NCBI GenBank assembly: GCA_035494735.1
Contig: DATJGS010000041.1
Coordinates: 1-64,000 of the forward strand
Reading direction: 5' to 3'
DNA length: 64,000 bases
Source of the DNA: DATJGS01 sp035494735
GTDB lineage: Bacteria > Eisenbacteria > RBG-16-71-46
Within the stretch, counting starts at the first letter, position 1. Every line of letters begins with the position of its first letter. Made by a program: the position numbers and the translations under genes. Under the pieces are notes generated by a model. That model was not told the DNA's origin and searched no databases. It saw nothing but the letters and a program-made list of their open reading frames with translations. Shown here one piece after another: positions 45,066-53,883 of the stretch.

Positions 45066-46901
45066 CTAGCGCAGCCAGACCAGACGAGCGGACGAGACGT
45101 GCCCGCCCGCGTCGAAACCCACGAAATAGACGCCGGAGACCACGAGATGGCCGTCGTCGGCGCGCCCGTCCCAGCTCACGGTGCGGAACTCGCCACGCTG
45201 GATGACCCCCGAGAACAGCCGGCGCACGCGGCGGCCCGAGCTATCGAACACGTCGAGTCGCGCCGCCGCCGAGGGCGGCGCGGTCGCACCGAGCGCGAAG
45301 CGGATCCCGGTCGCACCGTCGCACACGGAGAGCGGATTCGGGCCCACGAGCGCGAGCCCGAGCGGCGCCGGCGGCGGCGTGCCCACACCGACACCGGGGA
45401 ATCCCCAGCGCAGCGCGGCCAGGCCGTTCGGAATGCCGTAGCCCTTGAGCGTGTCCGGCGCGCCGGCCTGCGACGCCGTCTCGCGCAGCGCGCGGATGAT
45501 CATGCTCGGCGTGAAGTGCGGTCGCGCCTGGATCAGGCACGCCGCCAGGCCGGCCATGATCGGCGTCGCGAACGACGTGCCGCTGGCCGTGCCGTACGCG
45601 GTGGGGCCGCTGTTCGGAATGACCACCGGGTCGTTCGAGCCGAGCGCGCACAGGTCCGGCTTGATGCGCAGGTCGGCGGTCGGGCCGAGCGACGAGAAGC
45701 TGGCACGCGCGCCCGTGGACGTCACCGCGCCGATCGCGAGCACGCTGTCGCCGTTCGCGTCGGCGGGCGCGATGACCTTCTGCCAGCTGTTGTTGCCCTC
45801 GTTGCCCGCGGCGTTCAGCACGAGGATGCCCTTGGCCGCGGCGATCTCGGCGGCGCGCGTCACGATCGTGGTGTGCCCGTTCATGTCGGCGAACGTGTAG
45901 TCGCCGACGCCGCCGTCGAACTGGTTGTAGCCGAGCGACGACGTGATGACGTCGGCGCCCAGACTGTCGGCCCACTCCGCGCCCATGCCCCAGTTCACCA
46001 TCTCCTGCGGCGTCTCGCTGGAGTGCACTTCCGTGCGCCCGAGCGCGTACGTCGCGCCGAATCCGGAGCCGAGGTACGTGCCCGGCTTGTTGCCGGCGAC
46101 GCAGCCCATGACTTCGGTGCCGTGGTTGTAGTCGGAAAGGTTCGTCGAGTCGCTGGCCAGCGTGTCGCCCTGCACGAAGTCGCGCTCGTGGCCGGGGCCG
46201 AGGATCACGTTCCTCAGCGCCTCGTGCGTGCTGTGGGAGTTGAAACCTTCATCGAGGATGCACACCAGCACGCCCGTGCCGATGAAGCCCGAGTCGTGCA
46301 CGGCGGTCGCGCCGATCTGGGCCATGGCCGCGGCCATCGAGCCATAATTGAAGCTCGTCGCCCGCGTCATGCACGTGCCGCAGTCGAGCGACGCCGGGCT
46401 CGTCGCGCGCGCCTCACCGTCGGGCGCGGGGCGCATGCGCATCGCCAGCTCGACCGGGGCCAGGTGCGACACGAACGACAGGCCGGCCAGCTCCGTGAGC
46501 CGCGCCCCGGGGACGCGCACCGCGACCTGGTTGAACCAGCGCGACTGGCCGTACGGCGACAGTCCGCGCGCGCGCAGCGCGTCGACGTAGGGGCCGTACA
46601 GCGGAATGTCGAGGTAGTCGACGAGCGGCTGCACCTGGGCGCGCTCGCGGCGCGCCCGCGCCTGGGGGCTCAGGTCGAGCTGGGCACGGGCGAGAAGCAG
46701 CGCCAGCTCGGCCGGACTGCGCTCGCCCTTGTCGGCGAACGAGACCCACACCGAAACCGGCGCATCGGGCGCGGCGAGTGCCGGGGTCAGGCGTGGGTCG
46801 AGCTTGAGCGCGACCGACTCGGGGATGGGAGCGGATCGGGCCGGCCCCGAGAACAGCGCGGCGAGCAGTGCGAGGTGCAGGATGCGTTGCCCGGGCTTCA
46901 C
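45066..46901 (-). CDS. Secreted subtilisin-family serine protease with FlgD-like tail
   Basis: 611 residues from GTG 46901, after GAGGAGG; the longer ORF runs into the next gene. A signal peptide ends near residue 23. Residues about 30-150 look like an inhibitor-type propeptide. The S8 catalytic triad is Asp217 (VCILDEGF), His260 (YNHGTEVMG) and Ser443 (GTSFATPI), with oxyanion Asn367 (AAGNEG). The C-terminal 85 residues are FlgD-like (RLDVFDSSGRRVRRLFSG ... VSGVYFVGFDA). An exported protease. It lies 27 bases upstream of the two M16-like genes. Confidence 0.92.
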   Translation of the reverse strand: MKPGQRILHLALLAALFSGPARSAPIPESVALKLDPRLTPALAAPDAPVSVWVSFADKGERSPAELALLLARAQLDLSPQARARRERAQVQPLVDYLDIPLYGPYVDALRARGLSPYGQSRWFNQVAVRVPGARLTELAGLSFVSHLAPVELAMRMRPAPDGEARATSPASLDCGTCMTRATSFNYGSMAAAMAQIGATAVHDSGFIGTGVLVCILDEGFNSHSTHEALRNVILGPGHERDFVQGDTLASDSTNLSDYNHGTEVMGCVAGNKPGTYLGSGFGATYALGRTEVHSSETPQEMVNWGMGAEWADSLGADVITSSLGYNQFDGGVGDYTFADMNGHTTIVTRAAEIAAAKGILVLNAAGNEGNNSWQKVIAPADANGDSVLAIGAVTSTGARASFSSLGPTADLRIKPDLCALGSNDPVVIPNSGPTAYGTASGTSFATPIMAGLAACLIQARPHFTPSMIIRALRETASQAGAPDTLKGYGIPNGLAALRWGFPGVGVGTPPPAPLGLALVGPNPLSVCDGATGIRFALGATAPPSAAARLDVFDSSGRRVRRLFSGVIQRGEFRTVSWDGRADDGHLVVSGVYFVGFDAGGHVSSARLVWLR

Positions 46902-46944
46902 GTCTTCCTCCTCGGATCTTCCGTCGATCGAACGAGCGTATCGC

Positions 46945-47961
46945 CTAGCCGACCGTCTCCAGTTGTCGCACGCGCGCCACCAGCATTCCGACGTCCGCCT
47001 CCAGCGTGTTGCGCACGACGGGCCGGGCGAGGTCGGCGAGACGTTCGCGCTCGCCGCTCTCGAGCGCGCCCAGCTGTTCGAGCACGGCCAGCACCGCGGG
47101 TCCCAGACCTCGCGACTGCCCGTCCTCGCACTTGAGCGCCACGCCCAGCCCGCGCGCGGGCAGCGCCAGGCACTCGACGCCTTCAGCCCCGCCCTTCGCG
47201 ACGCGGTCCGCCGCGCCACGCTCCATCAACTCCGTGCTCAGTCGCCCGGCTCCGCCCGTCGTGCGCGGATACGCGCGCATCGCCGCGCGGATGCGCGCCA
47301 GCGCGCGCTCGCGTGGCGTGCCGTCGGCTCGCGCCGTGGCGAATCGCGCGTAGGCCAGCGCCATCGACCGGAGTGGAAGCCCGAACACCACGACGCCGCA
47401 GCCGTCGATCGCGATCTCGAGAGCCGCCGGCGCCACGCCGCTGACCTCGGCCACGGTCTGGCGGAGGAGCTGCTGCACCGGATGCCCGGCGCGCTCGTAT
47501 CCTTCGACCGGCCAGCCCTCGCTGCGGGCCAGACACAGCATGCCCGCGTGATTTCCCGAGCAATTATTGTACAGCCTCGAGCGGCGTTCCGGGTGACGCG
47601 CGAGCACGGCCAGGGAGTCGGGATCGACGGGATCGTGAAAACCGCAGACCAGCGCGGAGGCGTCGAGCCCGAGGCGCGCCAGAATCGCCTCGACGAGGCG
47701 AACGTGGTGCTCGCTCCCGGTGTGCGACGCGCACATCACGGCCACGTCCTCTTCGCTCAAGCCCAGACGATCGGCGTGTCCGCGCTCGACGAGCGGGAGC
47801 AGCTGGAACGGCTTGGCGGCCGAGCGGAACGTGGTCACGAGATCCGGTCGCTCGGTGGCCAGGGCCGCGGCGCCCGCGGCGTCCACCGCCACGGCCTGGA
47901 TGCGGTGCACGGACTCGGGAATCGTGCCTCGCCACACGACGACGTCGAGTCTCACGCGCAT
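46945..47961 (-). CDS. Type II L-asparaginase (Rhizobium-type, Asparaginase_II family)
   Basis: 338 residues from ATG 47961; an upstream GTG (47994) adds eleven residues. The family is the zinc-containing class unlike the E. coli enzymes. The catalytic S-x-x-K is Ser47-Lys50 in FRSAAKPFQ, CASHTGSEHH follows at about 77, and Cys134 in YNNCSGNHAGML is the predicted metal ligand, equivalent to Cys135 of the Rhizobium etli enzyme. A second Cys near LGVALKCEDG may complete the site. It hydrolyses asparagine to aspartate; cytoplasmic, no signal peptide. Not obviously linked to its exported neighbours. Confidence 0.85.
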   Translation of the reverse strand: MRVRLDVVVWRGTIPESVHRIQAVAVDAAGAAALATERPDLVTTFRSAAKPFQLLPLVERGHADRLGLSEEDVAVMCASHTGSEHHVRLVEAILARLGLDASALVCGFHDPVDPDSLAVLARHPERRSRLYNNCSGNHAGMLCLARSEGWPVEGYERAGHPVQQLLRQTVAEVSGVAPAALEIAIDGCGVVVFGLPLRSMALAYARFATARADGTPRERALARIRAAMRAYPRTTGGAGRLSTELMERGAADRVAKGGAEGVECLALPARGLGVALKCEDGQSRGLGPAVLAVLEQLGALESGERERLADLARPVVRNTLEADVGMLVARVRQLETVG

Positions 47962-48004
47962 GATCGAAGGGTCGGTCCGGCGCGCCGCCGGCACGGACCT
48001 CGCG

Positions 48005-49090
48005 TCAGCGGACCACGACGAAACGGCTCTGGAACGTGAAGCGCGACGCCTCGACGCGATACATGTAGATGCCCGAAGCGACGTCGTGTCCGTTCGCGTT
48101 CTTGAGGTCCCAGCGCTCGAAGTCGCGCACCGGATCGTCGTGCGTGAGCTTCGTCACGAGGTCTCCGGCCACGGTATAGATGCGGATCGTCGAGTGCGCC
48201 GGTAGATTGATGAAATGCAGCTCGTGCTGCCCGGCCAGATCCCAGGCTTCGTGCGCGAGATAGGGATTCGGCACGACCGCGACGCGCTCCAGGTTCTGCG
48301 TCGGACCGCCGGTCGGCTCGACGGGCACGCTGATCATGTTCGAGTTCTTCGAATTCAGGTTGATGCGCGGGCACGTCGTCGAATCGCCGGGCGTGCCGCA
48401 CTTCGAGTAGTTGCCCGAGGTGTCGTAGGGCCCGGGCACGAACAGGTCTGCGTAGTTGTTGTCCGATGAATTCAGTTCCTCGTACGTAATCGCGTACCAC
48501 GTGCGGAACCCGTCGTGCGGACCGGGCGGCGCGATCAGCCGGATCACCGAGTCGCCGCGCGACGTGCAGCGGCCCAGCGCGTCGAGCGTGCGGCACTGCT
48601 TCACGTAGTTGCCGTTGGAGTCGGGGTCCACGAACGTGACGATGCTGTCGTTCGCCACCCCGCCCTGACACATGAACTCGAGCGTCGTCGTGTCGACCAG
48701 CGAGAAGTTCCAGGTCCGCGTGTCCCCGAAGTTCCGCGAGAACCGGCGGATGAGCTGCATGCGCGACGTATCCGGAGTCTCGACGACACGGTAGATGCGA
48801 TAGCCGCCGAAGTCGGGCCGCACTTCGGCGACGCGATCGCGCAGGAAGCGCACCGTGACCGTACGCGGCCGCGCGACGAGCGTCTCGGCGGGAAGACCCT
48901 TGAACCCGCCGACGCACACGATCGGCTGGTAAAACGAGCTGTCCCGGAACGCGCCGGCCATGGCCCAGATCGGGATGCGCGGGAAGCGACCCTGCGCGAC
49001 GGAGGGCGACACGAACCCGGCGCCGGCCACGAGGGCCAGCGCCAGGATCGGAAGCCAACGATGAAAGCGGGACGGTTCGGACTGCACCAT
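48005..49090 (-). CDS. Secreted protein with FlgD/type IX-like C-terminal domain
   Basis: 361 residues. A signal peptide ends near residue 33 (SVAQG). The middle has a fibronectin-like beta domain (RPDFGGYRIYRVVETPD, FRTWYAITYEEL) and a Cys-containing segment. The last 95 residues are a C-terminal sorting-type domain: ERVAVVPNPYLAHEAW, LHFINLPAHSTIRIYTVAGD, ERWDLKNANGHDVASGIYMY. Last of three genes with the two lipoproteins upstream, six bases after the second one; probably one surface complex. No enzymatic motif. Confidence 0.85.
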   Translation of the reverse strand: MVQSEPSRFHRWLPILALALVAGAGFVSPSVAQGRFPRIPIWAMAGAFRDSSFYQPIVCVGGFKGLPAETLVARPRTVTVRFLRDRVAEVRPDFGGYRIYRVVETPDTSRMQLIRRFSRNFGDTRTWNFSLVDTTTLEFMCQGGVANDSIVTFVDPDSNGNYVKQCRTLDALGRCTSRGDSVIRLIAPPGPHDGFRTWYAITYEELNSSDNNYADLFVPGPYDTSGNYSKCGTPGDSTTCPRINLNSKNSNMISVPVEPTGGPTQNLERVAVVPNPYLAHEAWDLAGQHELHFINLPAHSTIRIYTVAGDLVTKLTHDDPVRDFERWDLKNANGHDVASGIYMYRVEASRFTFQSRFVVVR

Positions 49091-49096
49091 GAGCGG

Positions 49097-51517
49097 CTAC
49101 TCCTGGGGCTTTCGAATCGACGATGGAGGAACCGGCGCGGGCGCACGCTGGCGCAGCACCCGCTCGAGTGCGCCCGCGGACCCGCGGGCCGCCGCCGGCG
49201 GAGAGGAGACGGGCATGACGCGGCCGCTGCCGGCAACGGGCTGGACGTGCGCCGGCAACTGGCCGGGATCGTTCAGGCCGAAGATGTTCGAGAGCACGAA
49301 TCGGGAGAGTCCACGCCCGTCGTCTCTCGTGAGCCACCACAGCGGGAAGCCCGAGAACACGAACGGGGCGTTCTGCACTCCGTGGTAGTACGTCATGACC
49401 GGGCCGAGCACCTGCGTGTTGGTCGAGCCGGTATAGAGCGTGTCGAGAACGGGCTGCTGGTTGACTCCCAGCACCGAGGGATCGATGTCCTCGACGATGA
49501 AATTGGGGACGCTTGGATCCAGGAACTCCACGCCCGACGTGCTCGTCTGATAGAAACTGCTCGAGGACTGGCCGGTGCGATTCGGCGGGAACGGGTCCCG
49601 CGACGGATCCTTCGCACGCAACGCAACCGGCAGGATCCCGTAGTCGGGAGCGTTGAGGTTGAGCTGCGGACCCTCATTCGTCCAGCCGCCCACGGCCCGC
49701 GACGACTTGTCGAAGTGGGTTGCGAACCCCCCGACGGTGATCGAGTTCTGCCAGTGCGCCAGGTCGTACATCATGCGCCCGGGAATGACCTCGCCGTCGG
49801 TGTTCGTGTAGTTCGACTGGCCGACCTTCGTCCGCTTCTGATAGTCCGCGAGCGTCGCGAGCGCACCGCCACCCCCCAACAGCCACAGATTCCCACCCTG
49901 CAGGTTGTACGTCGCGATCGTGTTGACGTGGTTCGGTGAGGCCATGAAGCGCAGCGACGTCACGAACGGCTGTGATCTCGACGTATTCGTGGGGACAACG
50001 TTCGCGCCCACGACGTCGGTCATCCACACGACGGACCTGTACTGTCCGAGCGTGTGCAGCGGGAACGTGAAGTCGATGCTGCCCGTGAGCGTGGTCGCGG
50101 TGTCGAACGCATAACCCTTGAAGAGACCGGGTGGAGAGTTCGTGCCGGCCGGATACGCCCGCCACGGCACACCCCCCACGGCGAACAGGAACGTGTCCAG
50201 CTCGGCGCGCGTCGGCCACGGCCCGGTCGGAGGCTTGTAACCACCGGGGCCGGTCGGCGACGTCTGATCGTTGATGAAGCGCGTGTCGTTCACGAACAGG
50301 AGAGGCTTCGCGAACGTCGCCTTCACGGCGGTCAGACGGATCGTGCCCAGCGCCACGAGATCGTTGACGTCCTTGGCTTCGATGTAGAAACGCACGAGGG
50401 TATCGCTCAGGAACGGTCCGATCGTCGCCGAGGTGGTCTGGAGCGACCAGGCGGACCAGTGGCCGAAGTCCGTCTGCTCATTCGTGCGCGCCGTCTCGTC
50501 GAAGACGTCGCCGCCGAGCTTCCACCGATAGGCCGAGATGTCAGAGCCGGCCTGGGCCGGGTCCGCGAACCAGTTGAACGTGATCGGCTGGCCGGTCGGG
50601 ACCTCCAGCGGCACTTCGCACTCGGGCCGTGTGCAGAGACCCTTGAACTTGTTGTAGAAGAAGAATGAATTGAACGCGGTCAGCTTGGGACCGTTGCTGC
50701 CGGCAAACGTCGTGTGGATCCTCAGGATGTTCGAATCCTGCGAGAAGATCGGCGAGTACGCGCCGGCCTCGTCGAACGCAACGACGACGAAGACGTAATC
50801 CGTGCTCGGCGACAGGTTCGTGTACTGGCGCGACGTCGTATCCGTGCTGCTCGAATCCCACCCAAAGAAATACGGCGCGGAATGGACGCGCACCGAGTCG
50901 CCATTCGCGGCCAAGTCCAGGGGCAGCGAACCGCCCGGCTCGAACAGCTTGAACTTGTACTTGACCGGCTTGTTGCTGCGCTGGCCGTCCGGATCGTTGC
51001 CCGTCCAGGTGATGAGGATCGCCGGCGTCGTGTACGTCGGGCCCAGGTGCGACGGACTCGGCGACAGGATGCGAACCGTAGGCGCCACCGTGTACGAGAA
51101 GAACGAGCGCGACTCGACTTCGGACGAGTCTCCCTCGTTGTCGATGGCTTCGATCGAGAACGTGTGGAAGTCCGACGAGCGATCCTCTGTCGTGCCGCCC
51201 GTGCTGTCCGGGCGCGTCGACGGGAACTGGACGATCTGCTCGTTGTTCGTGGTGATCGTGCGCGGCAGGGTCTTGCCGCCATCCACCCAGTACACGAAGT
51301 GATCGACTTTCCCGTCGGGGTCATTCCCCAGCCAGTTGAGGCGGTACGAGTAGAAATAGCGGCTGGTCGTGTCGTACGGAGCGCTCGTCAGGCGCACGGT
51401 CGGGGCCTGGTTCTGGACGAGGAAGTGCGTAAGTTTCTTGCTGCAGCCACCGACCGCGACGGCGGTCAGGGCCGCCAGCACCGTGGCGATCACGGGCGCG
51501 ACGCGCGAGCGGTTCAT
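49097..51517 (-). CDS. Large lipoprotein, beta-rich, with fibronectin-like repeats
   Basis: 806 residues from ATG 51517 (overlapping the upstream stop, ATGA) after AGGAG. The lipobox VAVGGCSKK makes it a lipoprotein processed by LspA; Cys near residue 25 is the lipidation site. Repeated segments with YRLNWLGNDPDGKVDHFVYW, then ILITWTGNDPDGQRS and FNWFADPAQAGSDISAYRW resemble fibronectin III-type strands with a D-P-D-G turn. The second half includes a folded region around residues 560-740. No catalytic motif. Middle gene of a three-gene operon. Confidence 0.82.
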   Translation of the reverse strand: MNRSRVAPVIATVLAALTAVAVGGCSKKLTHFLVQNQAPTVRLTSAPYDTTSRYFYSYRLNWLGNDPDGKVDHFVYWVDGGKTLPRTITTNNEQIVQFPSTRPDSTGGTTEDRSSDFHTFSIEAIDNEGDSSEVESRSFFSYTVAPTVRILSPSPSHLGPTYTTPAILITWTGNDPDGQRSNKPVKYKFKLFEPGGSLPLDLAANGDSVRVHSAPYFFGWDSSSTDTTSRQYTNLSPSTDYVFVVVAFDEAGAYSPIFSQDSNILRIHTTFAGSNGPKLTAFNSFFFYNKFKGLCTRPECEVPLEVPTGQPITFNWFADPAQAGSDISAYRWKLGGDVFDETARTNEQTDFGHWSAWSLQTTSATIGPFLSDTLVRFYIEAKDVNDLVALGTIRLTAVKATFAKPLLFVNDTRFINDQTSPTGPGGYKPPTGPWPTRAELDTFLFAVGGVPWRAYPAGTNSPPGLFKGYAFDTATTLTGSIDFTFPLHTLGQYRSVVWMTDVVGANVVPTNTSRSQPFVTSLRFMASPNHVNTIATYNLQGGNLWLLGGGGALATLADYQKRTKVGQSNYTNTDGEVIPGRMMYDLAHWQNSITVGGFATHFDKSSRAVGGWTNEGPQLNLNAPDYGILPVALRAKDPSRDPFPPNRTGQSSSSFYQTSTSGVEFLDPSVPNFIVEDIDPSVLGVNQQPVLDTLYTGSTNTQVLGPVMTYYHGVQNAPFVFSGFPLWWLTRDDGRGLSRFVLSNIFGLNDPGQLPAHVQPVAGSGRVMPVSSPPAAARGSAGALERVLRQRAPAPVPPSSIRKPQE

Positions 51518-53616
51518 GGTTGGGTGCTCCTGACGGCGGCGGATGACCCCGGTCCTGGGCGATCCACGGGTTGCAACGAATTCGTGCCGGTCGGTCCCGG
51601 CGGCGGTGGCACGGTGAAGTCGATGGCGTAGTTCACGCAACGTCCCTCGCCGATCGTCGTCTCGCACTGCTTGCAATCGCACAGTTCGATGAGCGCGGTC
51701 ACGGTCGTGCTCACGATGTACGGGGGGAGCGCGATGTTCGAGGCCTGGCTCGTGGCCATGGGGTTCAGGAACGCCGGCGTATAGATCGTGTCGCGGCCCG
51801 CCGCATTCTTGCCCTCAAAGGAAACCCTGATGCGGAGCACCGTGTTCTGCGACGGACGGCCGGGAACCGGCTTCGCCTGCCCACCGCCCGTGTTGTCGAA
51901 GTCGTACGGATCGTCGTCGCTGGCCGGCAAGTTCAAACTGATCGCGTTGCGGTCCGCGTACGCCGTGGGCGGAGCCGGCGGGAAGGCCGGCAGGAATCCC
52001 GGCGTCTGGGGACGGAAATACGGGACGTGATCGACGTAGAACGTCATCACGCGCTTGCGCAGATCGCTCTGGTACGGAGTGCGCTGGGCGGGAGGGATCA
52101 GGTCGACCTGATCCGTGAACCTCGGCGCATCATCGATCTGGAAGTCGAGCCCGCCGACGGAGCGCCCGTCGCCGTCCTCGGCGCGCAGGATCGCGTAGGC
52201 CTTGCCCGCCTGCGTCATGGCCCAGTAGATGTTGATACGCGTGTCGCGGAACGACGACGTCGGCAGGTACGTGGGCTGAATGCCGGAAAGCGACGGGTAG
52301 CTCAAAGGTCCGTTGGGCGTCAGCAGGATCGCGACCTGCGAGCGGAACCCGATGGGCGAACCGTTCGCCGGACCCGGGTGCAGCACGACCGCGCTTCCCG
52401 GTGCGATCCCCGACGTGTCGGGCAGCTCCGGATCGTTCGACGCGACGTTCACCTTGTACGGCGAATCCGGATCCACGCCGCCGCCGCTCAGCACGATCCA
52501 TGAGTTCATGTTCACCGTGTCGTTCTCGGTGCGCACGTAGATTCGGTTCTTGTAGACCTCGAAGAACGTCCGATGTTCGGGCCGCGCAGCCGGCAACACC
52601 GTGACCGAGTCGCTGCTCAACTGGCTGCCCGTGAGCGGCGGCATGGGCTGCCCGCTCGAGAGTTCCAGATAGGTCTGCCCGATCCCGTCGCGGGTGTACG
52701 GGAAGGCGTTGGGATCGGGGCCCGCGAACCAAGTCGTCGGGCTCATGTTGTACTGGAATCGACGATTCGTGGTGCGCGCGCCGCCCGCCTGATCGACGGC
52801 GCGCAGCGTGAAGCGCTTCGCGCCGGGTGAAACCGCGTCGGCCAGTCCGGTGCCGTAGCTCAGGACGTGAACGGAAGAGTCGGCGGTCAGAAAATCGGGC
52901 TCGTCGAGCTTGTATCTGTATTGCGTGACGTACGTGCCGGGCAGTGTCGGCTCGGCGTGCCAGCGGAACGTCAGGGCCGCGCCCGACGGGATCGTGTCCT
53001 TGACGAGCGTGTTCGGGTTCACGGTGTCGGTAATGGCGTAGGTGCGCGGCACGAGCATGACGCCGCCTCCGGGGGCCGGCACGAAGATGTTCGCCTGGGC
53101 GGTGGCGGAGTCGATGTACAGGGCCGGCGGATACTTGTCCTGCGCGTCCAGGATCACGCGCGCCGGCGTGGCGTCGGCCCGGCCCTTGTTGTCCACGGCG
53201 TACACGTAGAATCCGTGCTGACGGTCCGGGTGATCCTCGGACACGTTGAAGATCAGGGTCGTGTCGCTGCGCGTCGTGTAATGGTAATCGGAAGCCTTGG
53301 GGCCGGGCAGGTTCGGAATGTCGCGCAATCCAGGCGGAGGCGACGCCAAGGTTTCTGTGACCGCGAAGTAGTAGCCGACGACCTCGCCGTCGTCGTCCGA
53401 GCCCGCCCAGTACAGGTGGAACTTCACCGGAATGACCCCGGGCGTCGAAGGCACGACGACCCCGTGGCTGTCCCTCGTCGCCAGAGTGTCCTGGGGAGCG
53501 GCGGTGATCCAAGTCTCGGGGGCTTTGTTGCTGTCGGAGGGAGCTAATGGCTTACGGCACCCGACTCCCATAACCATCGCGAAGACAAAAAGAAATACAC
53601 CAGCACGCAAACGCAT
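51514..53616 (-). CDS. Large lipoprotein, beta-rich, first gene of the operon
   Basis: 700 residues, ATG 53616 after GGGGGACG. The lipobox VMGVGCRK puts the lipidated Cys at residue 20. The mature protein starts with an APETWITAAPQDTL segment and strands VKFHLYWAGSDDDGEVVGYYF, close in style to the D-P-D-G segments of the next protein, so the pair is probably homologous. A C-terminal Cys cluster (ELCDCKQCETTIGEGRC) is a possible metal or disulfide site. Proline-rich tail. Promoter candidate 44-72 bases upstream. Function unknown. Confidence 0.82.
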   Translation of the reverse strand: MRLRAGVFLFVFAMVMGVGCRKPLAPSDSNKAPETWITAAPQDTLATRDSHGVVVPSTPGVIPVKFHLYWAGSDDDGEVVGYYFAVTETLASPPPGLRDIPNLPGPKASDYHYTTRSDTTLIFNVSEDHPDRQHGFYVYAVDNKGRADATPARVILDAQDKYPPALYIDSATAQANIFVPAPGGGVMLVPRTYAITDTVNPNTLVKDTIPSGAALTFRWHAEPTLPGTYVTQYRYKLDEPDFLTADSSVHVLSYGTGLADAVSPGAKRFTLRAVDQAGGARTTNRRFQYNMSPTTWFAGPDPNAFPYTRDGIGQTYLELSSGQPMPPLTGSQLSSDSVTVLPAARPEHRTFFEVYKNRIYVRTENDTVNMNSWIVLSGGGVDPDSPYKVNVASNDPELPDTSGIAPGSAVVLHPGPANGSPIGFRSQVAILLTPNGPLSYPSLSGIQPTYLPTSSFRDTRINIYWAMTQAGKAYAILRAEDGDGRSVGGLDFQIDDAPRFTDQVDLIPPAQRTPYQSDLRKRVMTFYVDHVPYFRPQTPGFLPAFPPAPPTAYADRNAISLNLPASDDDPYDFDNTGGGQAKPVPGRPSQNTVLRIRVSFEGKNAAGRDTIYTPAFLNPMATSQASNIALPPYIVSTTVTALIELCDCKQCETTIGEGRCVNYAIDFTVPPPPGPTGTNSLQPVDRPGPGSSAAVRSTQP

Positions 53617-53659
53617 TCACGTCCCCCGGCACGCCCAGTCATGTGAAGGGAATGAGCGG

Positions 53660-53688
53660 AAGCTAACAAGGCGAGGACGAGGCGTCAA
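53660..53688 (-). promoter_or_regulatory. Promoter of the two-lipoprotein operon
   Basis: On the minus strand TTGACG (53688-53683), 17 bp, TAGCTT (53665-53660). Start near 53653 gives a leader of about 37 nt. Same TAGnnT pattern as elsewhere. Confidence 0.5.
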
Positions 53689-53827
53689 GCGCCAAGACCC
53701 TCGTTTCATGCCTGTTTTTCAACTGATTGCGCTCGGCGCGACGCATGGTCGGCCGGCCCGCTCGAGCGCGGCTCCGCCCGCCCCGACTCGGCATCGAGTG
53801 CCCCCATAGGCCGCCCGGTTTGGGCCG

Positions 53828-53863
53828 GAAAAGACGAGCGGGCGGGGCTTGCGCCCCGCCCGC
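53828..53863 (-). terminator. Intrinsic terminator after the 1444-residue protein gene
   Basis: Perfect 11-bp stem GCGGGCGGGGC/GCCCCGCCCGC (53838-53848 with 53853-53863), four-base loop, then TCGTCTTTTCC on the minus strand. It starts 20 bases beyond the stop and separates this gene from the lipoprotein operon. Confidence 0.85.
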
Positions 53864-53883
53864 CGTCCGACTCCAATCGCCCG

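Noticed and set aside
47961..53616. Possibility that the lipoprotein operon is a mobile or phage island
   Set aside because: No integrase, transposase, direct repeats or tRNA attachment duplication is visible around it.
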